Source: Saccharibacillus alkalitolerans (GTDB lineage Bacteria > Bacillota > Bacilli > Paenibacillales > Paenibacillaceae). Taken from it: a stretch of 64,000 nt of DNA. Made by a program: the position numbers and the translations under genes. The notes below the pieces were generated by a model. It saw nothing but the letters and a program-made list of their open reading frames with translations. It had not been told where the DNA came from and made no database searches. Position 1 is the first letter of the stretch; each line of letters starts with the position of its first letter. This document shows, in pieces, positions 1-7,779 of the stretch. Where the stretch lies: assembly GCF_011090185.1 (NCBI RefSeq), contig NZ_JAAFGS010000005.1, forward strand, positions 124,001 to 188,000, read 5' to 3'.

Positions 1-484
1 GCGCCTGAGGCTCCAGACGTCCGTACAGGCGCACCCGCATTTTCGAGAGCACCCGCAGCACCGCGTCATGCGCGCTCAGCCGCTCGACGTAGCGCAGCAC
101 CGAGCGGGCGATGCCGAACGTGCGCACGCCGACGATCGGCACATAAACCATGAGAATGTTTTCCGGACGCAGTGCCGACTTGGAAATCAGGTAGCCGGAG
201 GTAAAAGTCAGCATGCCGGCCGCCAATACCGTCAGCGCGCCGAGCGCGACGATCAGCGCGAATCGAAGCGCGTTGGCCCGCAGATAAGGCGCGATCCAGC
301 CCTGCGGCGCGGAAGACCCGGGATCGCCGGCCGCTTGGCTACGATTGCCGGCAGGCTTGTCGATCTCCGCTTCTGCCGCCCGGCGTCCCGGCACGGCCAA
401 ACCTCCGGGCAGCCGTACGGCTCCTTCCCCGCCGGACATGCTTTTCAGTTCGCTCGCGCGCTTGGCGCGGTGTCCTCCGTTCAT
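1..484 (-). CDS. cydC: Thiol/heme ABC exporter subunit CydC, 5' part (cut by window edge)
   Basis: This is the N-terminal 161 codons of CydC, the half-transporter that pairs with CydD to export thiols (glutathione or cysteine in E. coli) and is needed to assemble cytochrome bd. The frame stays open to base 1, so the C-terminal membrane part and the ATPase domain lie outside the window. It starts at ATG 484, which overlaps the cydD stop as ATGA, a sign of translational coupling. After a poorly conserved, charged stretch of about 65 residues comes a membrane helix (RFALIVALGALTVLAAGML) and then the CydC-typical text TFTSGYLISKSALRPEN, VPIVGVRTFGIARSVLRYVE and RLSAHDAVLRVL. It is the last gene seen of cydABCD. 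Confidence 0.93.
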   Translation of the reverse strand, partial: MNGGHRAKRASELKSMSGGEGAVRLPGGLAVPGRRAAEAEIDKPAGNRSQAAGDPGSSAPQGWIAPYLRANALRFALIVALGALTVLAAGMLTFTSGYLISKSALRPENILMVYVPIVGVRTFGIARSVLRYVERLSAHDAVLRVLSKMRVRLYGRLEPQA

Positions 485-2259
485 GCCGTTCCCTCCCACT
501 CCGCGGCCAGCATCGCGGCATATGCGCCGCCGCGGGCAAGCAGCTCTTCATGCGTGCCCTCTTCTACAGCGCGCCCGCCGTCCATTACGATAATATGATC
601 CATGTCGGCCATCCAATGCAGCCGATGCGTCGCCAGAATCACGAGCCGGTTCTCGAACAGCTTGAGCATCGTCGCTTTCAGCTCGTATTCCGTTTCGATG
701 TCCAGATGCGCCGTCGGCTCGTCCAGCAGCATGATCCGCCGACCGCCCAGCAGCGCGCGCGCCAAGGCCGCCCGCTGCTCCTGGCCGCCGCTGAGCGGCC
801 GCCCTCCCGCGCCGACCGGCTCGTCCAGCCCGAGCGGCAGCTTGTTCAGCACGCCTGCCAAGCCGGCATCTTCCGCGGCCCGCCGAACTTCGGCGGGGCT
901 GGCGTCCGGGCGGTAAAAAGCGATATTTTCCGCCAGCGTGCCGCTGAACAGATACGGCTGCTGAGGGATGTAAGTCATCTGTTCCTTCCAGGCGCGCCCG
1001 GTCAGAGGCCGTTCTTCGCCGCCGTCCGTCCAGCACGCGCTTCCCGCGCCCGGAGGAAGAAATCCGCCGAGCACGTCGATCAGCGTCGATTTGCCCGCGC
1101 CGCTCAGTCCGACGACGCCGATTTTGCGCGGTCCCGTCAGTTCAAGATTTACGTCCTGCAGCGACGCTGGCGCGTCTTCGTCGTGCCGCACGGTGACTCC
1201 GCGCAAGCGCAAGGCAGGGAAAACGGAAGATGCTTCGACTCCGGCAAGTCGCTCTCCGTATTCTTGCCCGATCGAGCTTTCCCGCTCATTCCCCTGTTGA
1301 TCCGATTCGTTAAAAGGAGACGGCGCATCGATGATGGCTTGGATCTGTTCGCCCGCTTCCTTCCCGTCCATCGTCGCGTGATAGTCCGCGCCGAGCGAAC
1401 GGATCGGCACGAAAAATTCCGGCGCCAGAATCAAAATGGTCAGCGCGCCTTCGAGCATGAATGTTCCGTTCACGAGCCGCAGCCCCAGGCTGACCGCCAC
1501 GCAGGCGACCGACAGCATCGTAAAGAAATCGAGCGCGAACGAAGACAAAAACGCCACCCGCATGCTGCGGATCGTCGCCTTGCGGTACCGCTCGCTCGTG
1601 CGTTCGATCGACTCCGCGTGAGCTCGGCTGCGGCCGAGGAACTTCAGCGTCTCCAGGCCGCGCAGCGAATCGACGAAGTGGTTGGACAGCACGCGGTAAG
1701 TCGCCCACTGCTTATCCATCTGCTTCTGCGCGGCCATGCCCAGCAAAATCATGAACGCGATCAGGATCGGGAAAACGAAGCCGAGCAGCAGCGCCGAAAT
1801 CCAGTCCAGTCGGAGCACGTAAAGACCGATAAACAGCGGCGTGAACACATTGGTCATCAGCCGCGGCAGAAACAATTCGAGAAACGTGCGGTATTTGCCG
1901 ACGCCTTCCCTCACCAGCGTGACCAGATTGCCCGTGCCGAGCTTTCCGGCGGCGCGCGGTCCCAATTCGAACAGCTTGTCCATCATTTGCCGACGCAGTT
2001 CTTCGCCCGTTTTTTCCGCGAACCGGTAAGACACTTTCGATTGAACGAACGTCATGCCTTGACGCAGAAGCAGGGCCGCCAGAAAGCCGGTCAGGCGGCC
2101 CGCCTGCTCGGAAAGGCTGTCGCCCGCGAACAATCCGGAGATCGCCTGAGCCAGCCACACCGCCTGCAGGATCACGGCCGCGCTCTGCACCATGGCACAC
2201 AGCGCCAGTACCGCCATGACGGGCTTGATGCCTTTCAGCTTTCCGAGGCCCCGTCCCAT
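481..2259 (-). CDS. cydD: Thiol/heme ABC exporter subunit CydD
   Basis: This 592-residue ABC half-exporter works with CydC to move thiols out of the cytoplasm during cytochrome bd assembly. Residues 1 to about 320 form the membrane domain with six predicted helices. The ATPase domain follows, with Walker A GLSGAGKST, the signature LSGGQEQR and Walker B IMLLDEPT before the H-loop ILATHR. The length fits the family. The ATG at 2259 lies one base past the cydB stop, with CTGGAG inside the cydB end as ribosome binding site, and the stop overlaps the cydC start. The order cydA-cydB-cydD-cydC is preserved as in Bacillus (where the genes are named cydABCD). Assignment as CydD rather than a generic exporter rests on this context. 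Confidence 0.95.
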   Translation of the reverse strand: MGRGLGKLKGIKPVMAVLALCAMVQSAAVILQAVWLAQAISGLFAGDSLSEQAGRLTGFLAALLLRQGMTFVQSKVSYRFAEKTGEELRRQMMDKLFELGPRAAGKLGTGNLVTLVREGVGKYRTFLELFLPRLMTNVFTPLFIGLYVLRLDWISALLLGFVFPILIAFMILLGMAAQKQMDKQWATYRVLSNHFVDSLRGLETLKFLGRSRAHAESIERTSERYRKATIRSMRVAFLSSFALDFFTMLSVACVAVSLGLRLVNGTFMLEGALTILILAPEFFVPIRSLGADYHATMDGKEAGEQIQAIIDAPSPFNESDQQGNERESSIGQEYGERLAGVEASSVFPALRLRGVTVRHDEDAPASLQDVNLELTGPRKIGVVGLSGAGKSTLIDVLGGFLPPGAGSACWTDGGEERPLTGRAWKEQMTYIPQQPYLFSGTLAENIAFYRPDASPAEVRRAAEDAGLAGVLNKLPLGLDEPVGAGGRPLSGGQEQRAALARALLGGRRIMLLDEPTAHLDIETEYELKATMLKLFENRLVILATHRLHWMADMDHIIVMDGGRAVEEGTHEELLARGGAYAAMLAAEWEGTA

Positions 2260-2260
2260 A

Positions 2261-3274
2261 TCAGTACTCCAGGTGGGTCTTCTCGTGGATGCGCTTATGG
2301 AAGACGAAATAACTCCAGATTTGGTACGCCAGAACGAACGGCAGCAGCGCCAGCGACACGATCGTCATCACTTTCAGCGAATAATTGCCCGAGGCCGAGT
2401 TATAGACCGTCAGGTCGAACGCCGATCCGAGCGAGCTGACCATAACCCGCGGGAACAAAGCGACGAATACCGCGGCGACCGCCAGCACGATCACCGAACC
2501 GGTCATGCCGAACGCCCAACCTTCGCGGCCACGCTTCATGAAGTAGCCCGCCAGCACGAAGGCTGCGGCGCCGACAACGGCCATGATCGCCAGAATCACG
2601 CCTCTACTCTGGAAAGCGTCGGTGGACACGAATGTGAGACCAGCCAGAATGACCAGCAGAGCGGCCAGCGGAATCAGCCATTTGCGTGCCATCTCGCGCG
2701 CCCGCAGCCGCAGCGAACCTTCGGTGCGCAGAGCCGCGAACATCAGGCCGTGCACGACGCACAGGCAGACGACCGTAAGGCCCGCCACGACGGAATACAC
2801 GTTGACGACGTCGAAAAATCCGGCGTGCATCTGCATATCGGCGTCGATCGGCATGCCTTTCATCAGCGTCGCGAACACGACGCCCAGCAGGAAAGGCGGC
2901 AGGAAGCTGCCGAGGAAAATCGAGATGTCCCAGGCTTTGCGCCAGCCGTCGCTGCCGACTTTGCCACGGAATTCAAAAGCCACGCCGCGCGCGATCAGCG
3001 CGAGCAGCAGCACGACGAGCGGGATGTAGAAGCCGCTGAACAGCGTCGCGTACCAGTTCGGAAATGCCGCGAACATCGCGCCTCCGGCCGTCAGCAGCCA
3101 GACTTCGTTGCCGTCCCAGAACGGGCCGATCGAGTTGATCAGCATGCGTTTTTCGCTGTCGTTTTTCGCCAGCAGACGGGTCGCCATGCCGACGCCGAAG
3201 TCGAACCCTTCCAGGAAAAAGAAACCGATGAACAGTACCGCGACCAAGATAAACCACAGTTCACTAAGAGACAT
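2261..3274 (-). CDS. cydB: Cytochrome bd ubiquinol/menaquinol oxidase subunit II
   Basis: CydB is the structural subunit II of cytochrome bd, a high-affinity quinol oxidase of the inner membrane that works at low oxygen. The protein is 337 residues and very hydrophobic, with about eight to nine helices. It opens with the family hallmark ELWFILVAVLFIGFFFLEGF and contains GPFWDGNEVWLLTAGGA, both typical of CydB. I chose ATG 3274 because GAAGGAGG lies just before it; the frame is open further upstream, but that part overlaps the end of cydA and looks random. The start overlaps the cydA stop (TAG at 3264-3266) by 11 bases, so cydA and cydB are probably coupled. Confidence 0.97.
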   Translation of the reverse strand: MSLSELWFILVAVLFIGFFFLEGFDFGVGMATRLLAKNDSEKRMLINSIGPFWDGNEVWLLTAGGAMFAAFPNWYATLFSGFYIPLVVLLLALIARGVAFEFRGKVGSDGWRKAWDISIFLGSFLPPFLLGVVFATLMKGMPIDADMQMHAGFFDVVNVYSVVAGLTVVCLCVVHGLMFAALRTEGSLRLRAREMARKWLIPLAALLVILAGLTFVSTDAFQSRGVILAIMAVVGAAAFVLAGYFMKRGREGWAFGMTGSVIVLAVAAVFVALFPRVMVSSLGSAFDLTVYNSASGNYSLKVMTIVSLALLPFVLAYQIWSYFVFHKRIHEKTHLEY

Positions 3275-4670
3275 GAGCAACCTCCTTCTCGAACGGATCG
3301 TGCGGCTGCTCGAGCCCTTCCTGTTCTCCGCCCGGTCCATGCTTGATTTCTTTGACGAACAGATACGCCATCACGCCGCCGAGCAGCGTATACACGGCCG
3401 TGAACGTAATGATCGAGAACAGCACCGAACCGGCCGAGACGTTCGGCGACACGCTGTCCGCGGTCGTCATCAGCCCGAACACGGTCCACGGCTGTCGGCC
3501 CACTTCGGTCATGATCCAACCGGACGTATTGGCGATGAACGGCAGCGCGATCGCCCATTTCATCGCATGCCAGTACCATTTCGGCGCCTGCTCCACTTTT
3601 CGGCGCAGCGCCAGGTACGTGCCGTACAGCGAAAGCAGGATCAGCAGCCCGCCGCTCGCCACCATGATGCGGAAGCTCCAGAACGTCGTTTTGACCGGAG
3701 GAATGTAGTCCCCTTCGCCGTACTGCTGCTCGTACTGCGCCTGCAGTTCCTTCATGCCCGTCACGGAGCCGGTAAACTGGCCGTAGGACAGGTAGCTCAG
3801 CAGGCCCGGAATCGGCATGTTGATCTCGAACGAATTGCTCTGACCGTTCGTGTCGATGCCGGAAATGATCGCCCACGGCGCTTTTTCCGGCGTCGTTTCC
3901 CAGATGCCTTCGGCCGCGGCCATCTTCATCGGCTGGCTCTGCACGAGGTGTTTCGCCTGGGAGTGTCCGCTGAACGCCACGCCGAGCGAGGAGATCAGAC
4001 CGATCACGATCGCGATGTTAAACGAAACTTTGAACAGATGCACGTCCTTTTTGCCCAGCATTTTGACCGCGCAGATGCCGGCCACGAGGAATGCCCCCGT
4101 CAGATAAGCGCCGAACACGGTATGCGGGAACTCGGACATCAGCTGCGGATTCGAGATCAGCGCGAAGAAGTCGTTCATCTCCGCCCGCCCGTTCTGTACG
4201 CTGAAGCCGACCGGCTCCTGCATGAACGAGTTGGCCGTCAAAATCCAGAACGCCGACAGCGTCGTGCCCACTACGACCAGCCAGATGCAGGCCAGGTGCA
4301 GCTTTTTGGACAGGCGGTCCCAGCCGAAAATCCACAGCCCGATAAACGTCGACTCCAGGAAAAAGGCGAACAGCGCTTCGATCGCCAACGGCGCGCCGAA
4401 CACGTCGCCGACGAAGCGCGAGTAATCCGACCAGTTCATGCCGAACTGGAATTCCTGCAGAATCCCCGTCACGACGCCGACCGCGAAGTTGATCAGGAAC
4501 AGCTTGCCCCAGAACTTCGCCATCTTTTTGTACTTTTCGTCTTTCTTGACCACGTACATCGTTTCCATCAGGGCGACGAACAGCACCAGGCCGATCGACA
4601 CCGGGACGAAAAAGAAGTGGTAAATCGTCGTCAGCGCGTACTGAAGCCGCGCTAGTTCGACCACATCCAT
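3264..4670 (-). CDS. cydA: Cytochrome bd oxidase subunit I
   Basis: CydA carries the three hemes (b558, b595, d) and the quinol site of cytochrome bd. The 468-residue protein begins MDVVELARLQYALTTIYHF, which contains the heme-ligand histidine region of the family. It keeps GRQPW (in GWIMTEVGRQPW), the conserved segment after the Q-loop. The Q-loop itself is short, as in Gram-positive oxidases, compared with the longer E. coli form. The ATG at 4670 is preceded by AGGAAGGGATCAC. It is the first gene of cydABCD. Three Fnr/Rex-like palindromes lie 70 to 150 bases upstream, so induction by low oxygen or a high NADH ratio is likely. Confidence 0.98.
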   Translation of the reverse strand: MDVVELARLQYALTTIYHFFFVPVSIGLVLFVALMETMYVVKKDEKYKKMAKFWGKLFLINFAVGVVTGILQEFQFGMNWSDYSRFVGDVFGAPLAIEALFAFFLESTFIGLWIFGWDRLSKKLHLACIWLVVVGTTLSAFWILTANSFMQEPVGFSVQNGRAEMNDFFALISNPQLMSEFPHTVFGAYLTGAFLVAGICAVKMLGKKDVHLFKVSFNIAIVIGLISSLGVAFSGHSQAKHLVQSQPMKMAAAEGIWETTPEKAPWAIISGIDTNGQSNSFEINMPIPGLLSYLSYGQFTGSVTGMKELQAQYEQQYGEGDYIPPVKTTFWSFRIMVASGGLLILLSLYGTYLALRRKVEQAPKWYWHAMKWAIALPFIANTSGWIMTEVGRQPWTVFGLMTTADSVSPNVSAGSVLFSIITFTAVYTLLGGVMAYLFVKEIKHGPGGEQEGLEQPHDPFEKEVAHVS

Positions 4671-4741
4671 GTGATCCCTTCCTCTCTTCTGCTATGTAGG
4701 ATGATGCTGCTCACGTGCGTGAACGAAATCTGCAATTAGTT

Positions 4742-4757
4742 TGTCAGAAATCTCACA
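4742..4757. promoter_or_regulatory. Rex/Fnr-like operator 1 upstream of cydA
   Basis: TGTCA-N6-TCACA matches the inverted repeat TGTGA-N6-TCACA in nine of ten arm positions. It is the nearest to cydA of three such boxes. Fnr/Crp proteins and Rex bind very similar sequences, so the sequence alone does not tell them apart. Confidence 0.5.
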
Positions 4758-4764
4758 GCGATTT

Positions 4765-4780
4765 AGTGAGGTTTATCACA
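4765..4780. promoter_or_regulatory. Rex/Fnr-like operator 2 upstream of cydA
   Basis: AGTGA-N6-TCACA reads on the cydA strand as TGTGA-N6-TCACT, an Fnr-type box. The flanks (TTAGTGA and TCACAAA) also resemble a Rex site (TTGTGA-N6-TCACAA). Its centre is 23 bp from box 1. Confidence 0.6.
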
Positions 4781-4805
4781 AAAACGGGGGCAAAATGCGA
4801 AAAAA

Positions 4806-4821
4806 AGTGATCTTGGTCACA
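4806..4821. promoter_or_regulatory. Rex/Fnr-like operator 3 upstream of cydA
   Basis: AGTGA-N6-TCACA again reads as TGTGA-N6-TCACT on the cydA strand, inside an A/T-rich context. Its centre is 41 bp from box 2, close to four helical turns. Three Rex sites are known upstream of cydABCD in Bacillus subtilis, and I read this set as the counterpart by analogy. Confidence 0.6.
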
Positions 4822-4850
4822 AAAAGGTTAAAATTTTGCGTGGAAGAGGG

Positions 4851-5008
4851 GGCTGTGTGGGGGGCGCTCCGTGGGCGGAATCGGGTTACGATCGCTTGTT
4901 GTTTTCGGATTCCTTCCATTGGCAGACTTTCAGGGTGGGAATCCGAAAACAAAGGCGAACGCTCCGCTTCTTCACTCCGATTCCGCCCGCTCCACTCGGC
5001 ACACAGCC
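4851..5008 (+). repeat. Fold-back element, copy A (beside cydA)
   Basis: This is a long imperfect palindrome. The outer arms pair GGCTGTGTG (4851-4859) with CACACAGCC (5000-5008) and GGGCGGAATCGG with its complement further in. At the centre is a perfect 15-bp stem, TTGTTTTCGGATTCC (4899-4913) with GGAATCCGAAAACAA (4938-4952), and a 24-base loop. The stem is flanked by TTACGATCGCT on the left and AGGCGAACGC on the right, and these flanks recur around different stems at 9741-10003 and 48670-48817. It lies between the cydA control region and the tandem array. I see no coding capacity in it. Confidence 0.75.
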
Positions 5009-5009
5009 G

Positions 5010-5640
5010 CTCCCGCCGGAGGCGAGGAGAAAAGTCCAATACGCAGGGGCGGGTCCCGCCGAAGGCGAGGACAGGGATACCCAAGTTCGTGGGGGTCCCG
5101 CCGAAGGCGGGGACGAGGGCAATCCAGTGCGCGGGTCCCGCCGAGGGCGGGGACAAGGGCAATCCAGTGCACGGGTCCCGCCGAGGGCGAGGACGGGGAC
5201 ACCCTGTTCATGGGGGTCCCGCCGAAGGCGAGGACGAGGGCAATCCAGTGCGCGGGTCCCGCCGAGGGCGGGGACGGGGACACCCTGTTCATGGGGGTCC
5301 CGCCGAAGGCGGGGACAAGGGCGATCCAGTGCACGGGTCCCGCCGAAGGCGGGGACAAGGGCAATCCAGTGCGCCGGTCCCGCCGAGGGCGGGGACGGGG
5401 ACACCCTGTTCATGGGGGTCCCGCCGAAGGCGGGGACAAGGGCGATCCAGTGCACGGGTCCCGCCGAGGGCGAGGACAAGGGCAATCCAGTGCACGGGTC
5501 CCGCCGAGGGCGAGGACGGGGACACCCTGTTCATGGGGGTCCCGCCGAAGGCGGGGACGAGGGCAATCCAGTGCGCGGGTCCCGCCGAGGGCGGGGACGG
5601 GGACAACCAATTCGTAGGGGTCCCGCCGGGGCGGGACGAT
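5010..5640. repeat. Tandem array of 16 palindromic 40/41-bp units
   Basis: Fifteen clear units start at 5053, 5095, 5135, 5175, 5216, 5256, 5297, 5337, 5377, 5418, 5458, 5498, 5539, 5579 and 5620, and a degenerate one at 5010. Each begins with a 20-base core, GTCCCGCCGARGGCGRGGAC, which folds as an 8-bp hairpin with one bulged G and a GAA/GAG loop. The linkers fall into two main classes: A (20 bases, with GGGCAATCCAGTGC) and B (21 bases, with GGGGACACCCTGTTCATGGG). Their order is AAB AB AAB AAB AB, with divergent linkers at both ends. The unit length is not a multiple of three, so the long open frames across it change frame at every unit and are not credible proteins. Confidence 0.9.
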
Positions 5641-6074
5641 GAAGGCGATGCGAAGGAGAGGGAAGGCTGCATCGAAAGACTAACGGAACAATGAGACGCT
5701 TAGAGCAGGATTCAAGGCAGTTTGAATTTTTAAAGGAACCAGGCGACGCTTAAACGAGAAAAAAGGGGAATAAACGGCGGTTGAAGACCCTTTTGGGGAG
5801 TTAACGGTTATGAGATCCGTTAAAACGGAAACGCGATCATAAAGGAGGCTCTAACGGATATGCGATCCGTTACGCGTTACGTGCTGCTCGTGACGCTTCA
5901 TGCGTTCCGCGCTCCGGGCGGTGCTCCCGTTTTCGTCTACGGTACGGCAGTTCCCTTTTTATGCGTACCCGCAAGGAGAAGTGCCGGACGAACGGACGCG
6001 CGAAGGCATCTCAGAAGCAGGCGGAGTTTCGGACGGAAAAGCCAGTCCGCGTCCGCTATGACGAGCAAAGCGAA
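5641..6074. other. Non-coding stretch with two TAACGG palindromes
   Basis: No convincing gene lies here. Two 21-base inverted repeats stand 50 bp apart: TAACGG-N9-CCGTTA at 5802-5822 and TAACGGAT-N5-ATCCGTTA at 5852-5872. Each contains an ATG followed by codons for RSV. The first frame stops after ten codons (5810-5842). The second (from 5860, 89 codons) has AAAGGAGG 11 bases upstream but becomes arginine-rich filler and runs towards the MATE terminator, so I do not call it. Further TAACGG-like words occur at 5684 and 5770. The pair could be operators or a leader-peptide duplication. Confidence 0.5.
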
Positions 6075-6118
6075 AAGCCCGCTTCCCTGCCGGAGATTCC
6101 GGCGCGGAAAGCGGGCTT
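6075..6118 (-). terminator. Terminator after the MATE gene
   Basis: On the minus strand AAGCCCGCTTTCC and its complement GGGAAGCGGGCTT form a long hairpin with an inner GC-rich stem, followed by TTTTCGCTTT. It lies about 100 bases past the MATE stop. Confidence 0.7.
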
Positions 6119-6214
6119 GGATCGGATAGCGGAAACCGCCGTTTGCGAAAAGGGCTCATATAACGGCCGGCAAGGGGACGCGGAACCGGCGTCTTTGCAG
6201 CCGCGTTCTTGTGT

Positions 6215-7636
6215 TTATACCGAAGGAGCGGCCGGCGGTACGAGGTTCTCGCCCTGCTCCGGTTCGTCGTGCTGCACGAGCGAGTGTTTTTTCCATACCC
6301 GGCTCTTCCAGCGCATGTACATGATGGCGACGCGAATCCATTCGTCGGCGGCGATCGCCAGCCAGATGCCCGGCAGGCCCATGTTGAACTGGAACACCAG
6401 CACGTAGCCGAGCGGCAGGCTGATGCCGACCATCGAGACGAGGCCGACGTAGACCGGGAACTTGGCGTCGCCGGCGGCGCGCAGCGAACCGATCACGATC
6501 ATGTTGAACGTACGGGCCGTCTCCAGCACGATGCTGAGGACGAGCACCTGCGTCGCCATCCGGATAACGTCCGCGTCTTCCGTGAAGATGCCGACCAGCG
6601 GATGGCGCAGCAGAATGACGACGAGGTCGACGACCACCGTAATGACGATCGCGCGCTTGACGCTGCTCCATACCTGATGATAGGCGTCTTCCTTGCGGTT
6701 GGCGCCGACCAGGCGGCCGACGATGATGCCGGTTCCGATCGCGACCGCGACGGCGAACAAATAAATGAACATCGAGATATTCGTCGCATACTGCCGTGCC
6801 GCAAGCGCCTGAGCGCCGAGGAACGTGGCATAGAAAAAGAAGATCATCTGGCACGACTGGTACGTAATCTGCTCAAGCGCGGACGGAATGCCGATCTTGA
6901 GAATCTTCATGATATACTCCCGCGACAAATTCAGGTAGAACTTGAACTGAATGCGGACTTCCATGACCTGGTACAGCATCCACACCAGGAAGAAGACCGC
7001 GACCGCGCGGCTGATGACCGTGGCAAGAGCCGAGCCCTGCACGCCGAGCTGCGGGAAGCCCAGATGGCCGAACACGAGCAGGTAGTTGCCGGCCAGGTTC
7101 AAAGCGTTCATGCCCAGAGCGACGAACATCGTGGCCTTCGTCTGTCCGTAAGTTCGAATCGTGGCGGACAGCATGTTGATCAGCGCCTGCAGGAAAATCG
7201 CGCCGCCGACGATGGCCAGATAGGAATTCGCGTACACGAGGATGTCTCCGTGCAGATTCAGCATCGTCATCAGGTGCTGGCCGAAAATCAGGAAGATTCC
7301 GCTCATCAGCACGCCGAGCATCAGATTAAGCGTAATGGACAGTCCCGAGATCCGGGCGGCTTCGTAGTGATTCCGGGCTCCGATATATTGGGCGATAACG
7401 ATAGCGGCACCGTTACCGACGACTTCGAGAATCAGGATGGCGATCGAGATCACCTGGTTGGCCGCCCCTACGGCAGCCACGGCATCGTCCGATACGGCGC
7501 TCAGGACGAGCGTATCGACGATCCCCATCAGCATAAACAGAAAAACTTCGAGGAAAATCGGCCAGGTCAAACGGAACAAGTTGAACTCTTTCTCCAGCGG
7601 CAGCCGGGTCGGAGCGGTACCGTTTTTGACTTGCAT
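6215..7636 (-). CDS. MATE family multidrug efflux transporter
   Basis: MATE proteins are cation-driven antiporters of the cytoplasmic membrane that export drugs and other amphipathic compounds. The 473-residue protein has the expected 12 helices in two related halves. The first half opens with FNLFRLTWPIFLEVFLFMLM and includes the typical VSDDAVAAVGAANQ, where the family usually has a loop of small residues after helix 2. I chose ATG 7636 because AAGGAGG lies nine bases before it; the upstream frame has no ribosome binding site. It stands alone, with a terminator downstream, and no regulator sits beside it. The substrate cannot be read from the sequence. Confidence 0.92.
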   Translation of the reverse strand: MQVKNGTAPTRLPLEKEFNLFRLTWPIFLEVFLFMLMGIVDTLVLSAVSDDAVAAVGAANQVISIAILILEVVGNGAAIVIAQYIGARNHYEAARISGLSITLNLMLGVLMSGIFLIFGQHLMTMLNLHGDILVYANSYLAIVGGAIFLQALINMLSATIRTYGQTKATMFVALGMNALNLAGNYLLVFGHLGFPQLGVQGSALATVISRAVAVFFLVWMLYQVMEVRIQFKFYLNLSREYIMKILKIGIPSALEQITYQSCQMIFFFYATFLGAQALAARQYATNISMFIYLFAVAVAIGTGIIVGRLVGANRKEDAYHQVWSSVKRAIVITVVVDLVVILLRHPLVGIFTEDADVIRMATQVLVLSIVLETARTFNMIVIGSLRAAGDAKFPVYVGLVSMVGISLPLGYVLVFQFNMGLPGIWLAIAADEWIRVAIMYMRWKSRVWKKHSLVQHDEPEQGENLVPPAAPSV

Positions 7637-7779
7637 CTCTTCACCCTCCTTCGATCGTTCGTTTGGAAAACAAACGTATCTTAGCACGGCGAAGTTGAAA
7701 AATCAGCCCCCTTTTACGAAATTTCCTGAAAATTATATTTCAAGCTGTCAAAGTTCCTTTTTTGTATGGCATTATCCGC

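Noticed and set aside
550-2439. 629-codon plus-strand frame opposite cydD
   Set aside because: It is the antisense shadow of cydD in G+C-rich DNA. It is Arg/Gln-rich with no domain, and the cydD motifs on the other strand are unambiguous.
5010-5640. CRISPR array
   Set aside because: The spacing looks CRISPR-like, but the linkers are themselves repeated (two classes) and not unique, the core is only 20 bases, and no cas gene is present in the window.
4741-5694. Long open frames on both strands across the tandem array (up to 317 codons)
   Set aside because: The 40/41-bp period shifts frame at each unit, so the same peptide motifs cycle through three frames on both strands. There is no ribosome binding site and no conserved reading frame.
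5860-6129. 89-codon plus-strand frame after the second TAACGG palindrome
   Set aside because: It has AAAGGAGG upstream, but the product turns into arginine-rich filler and runs into the MATE terminator. I keep it only as part of the palindrome finding.
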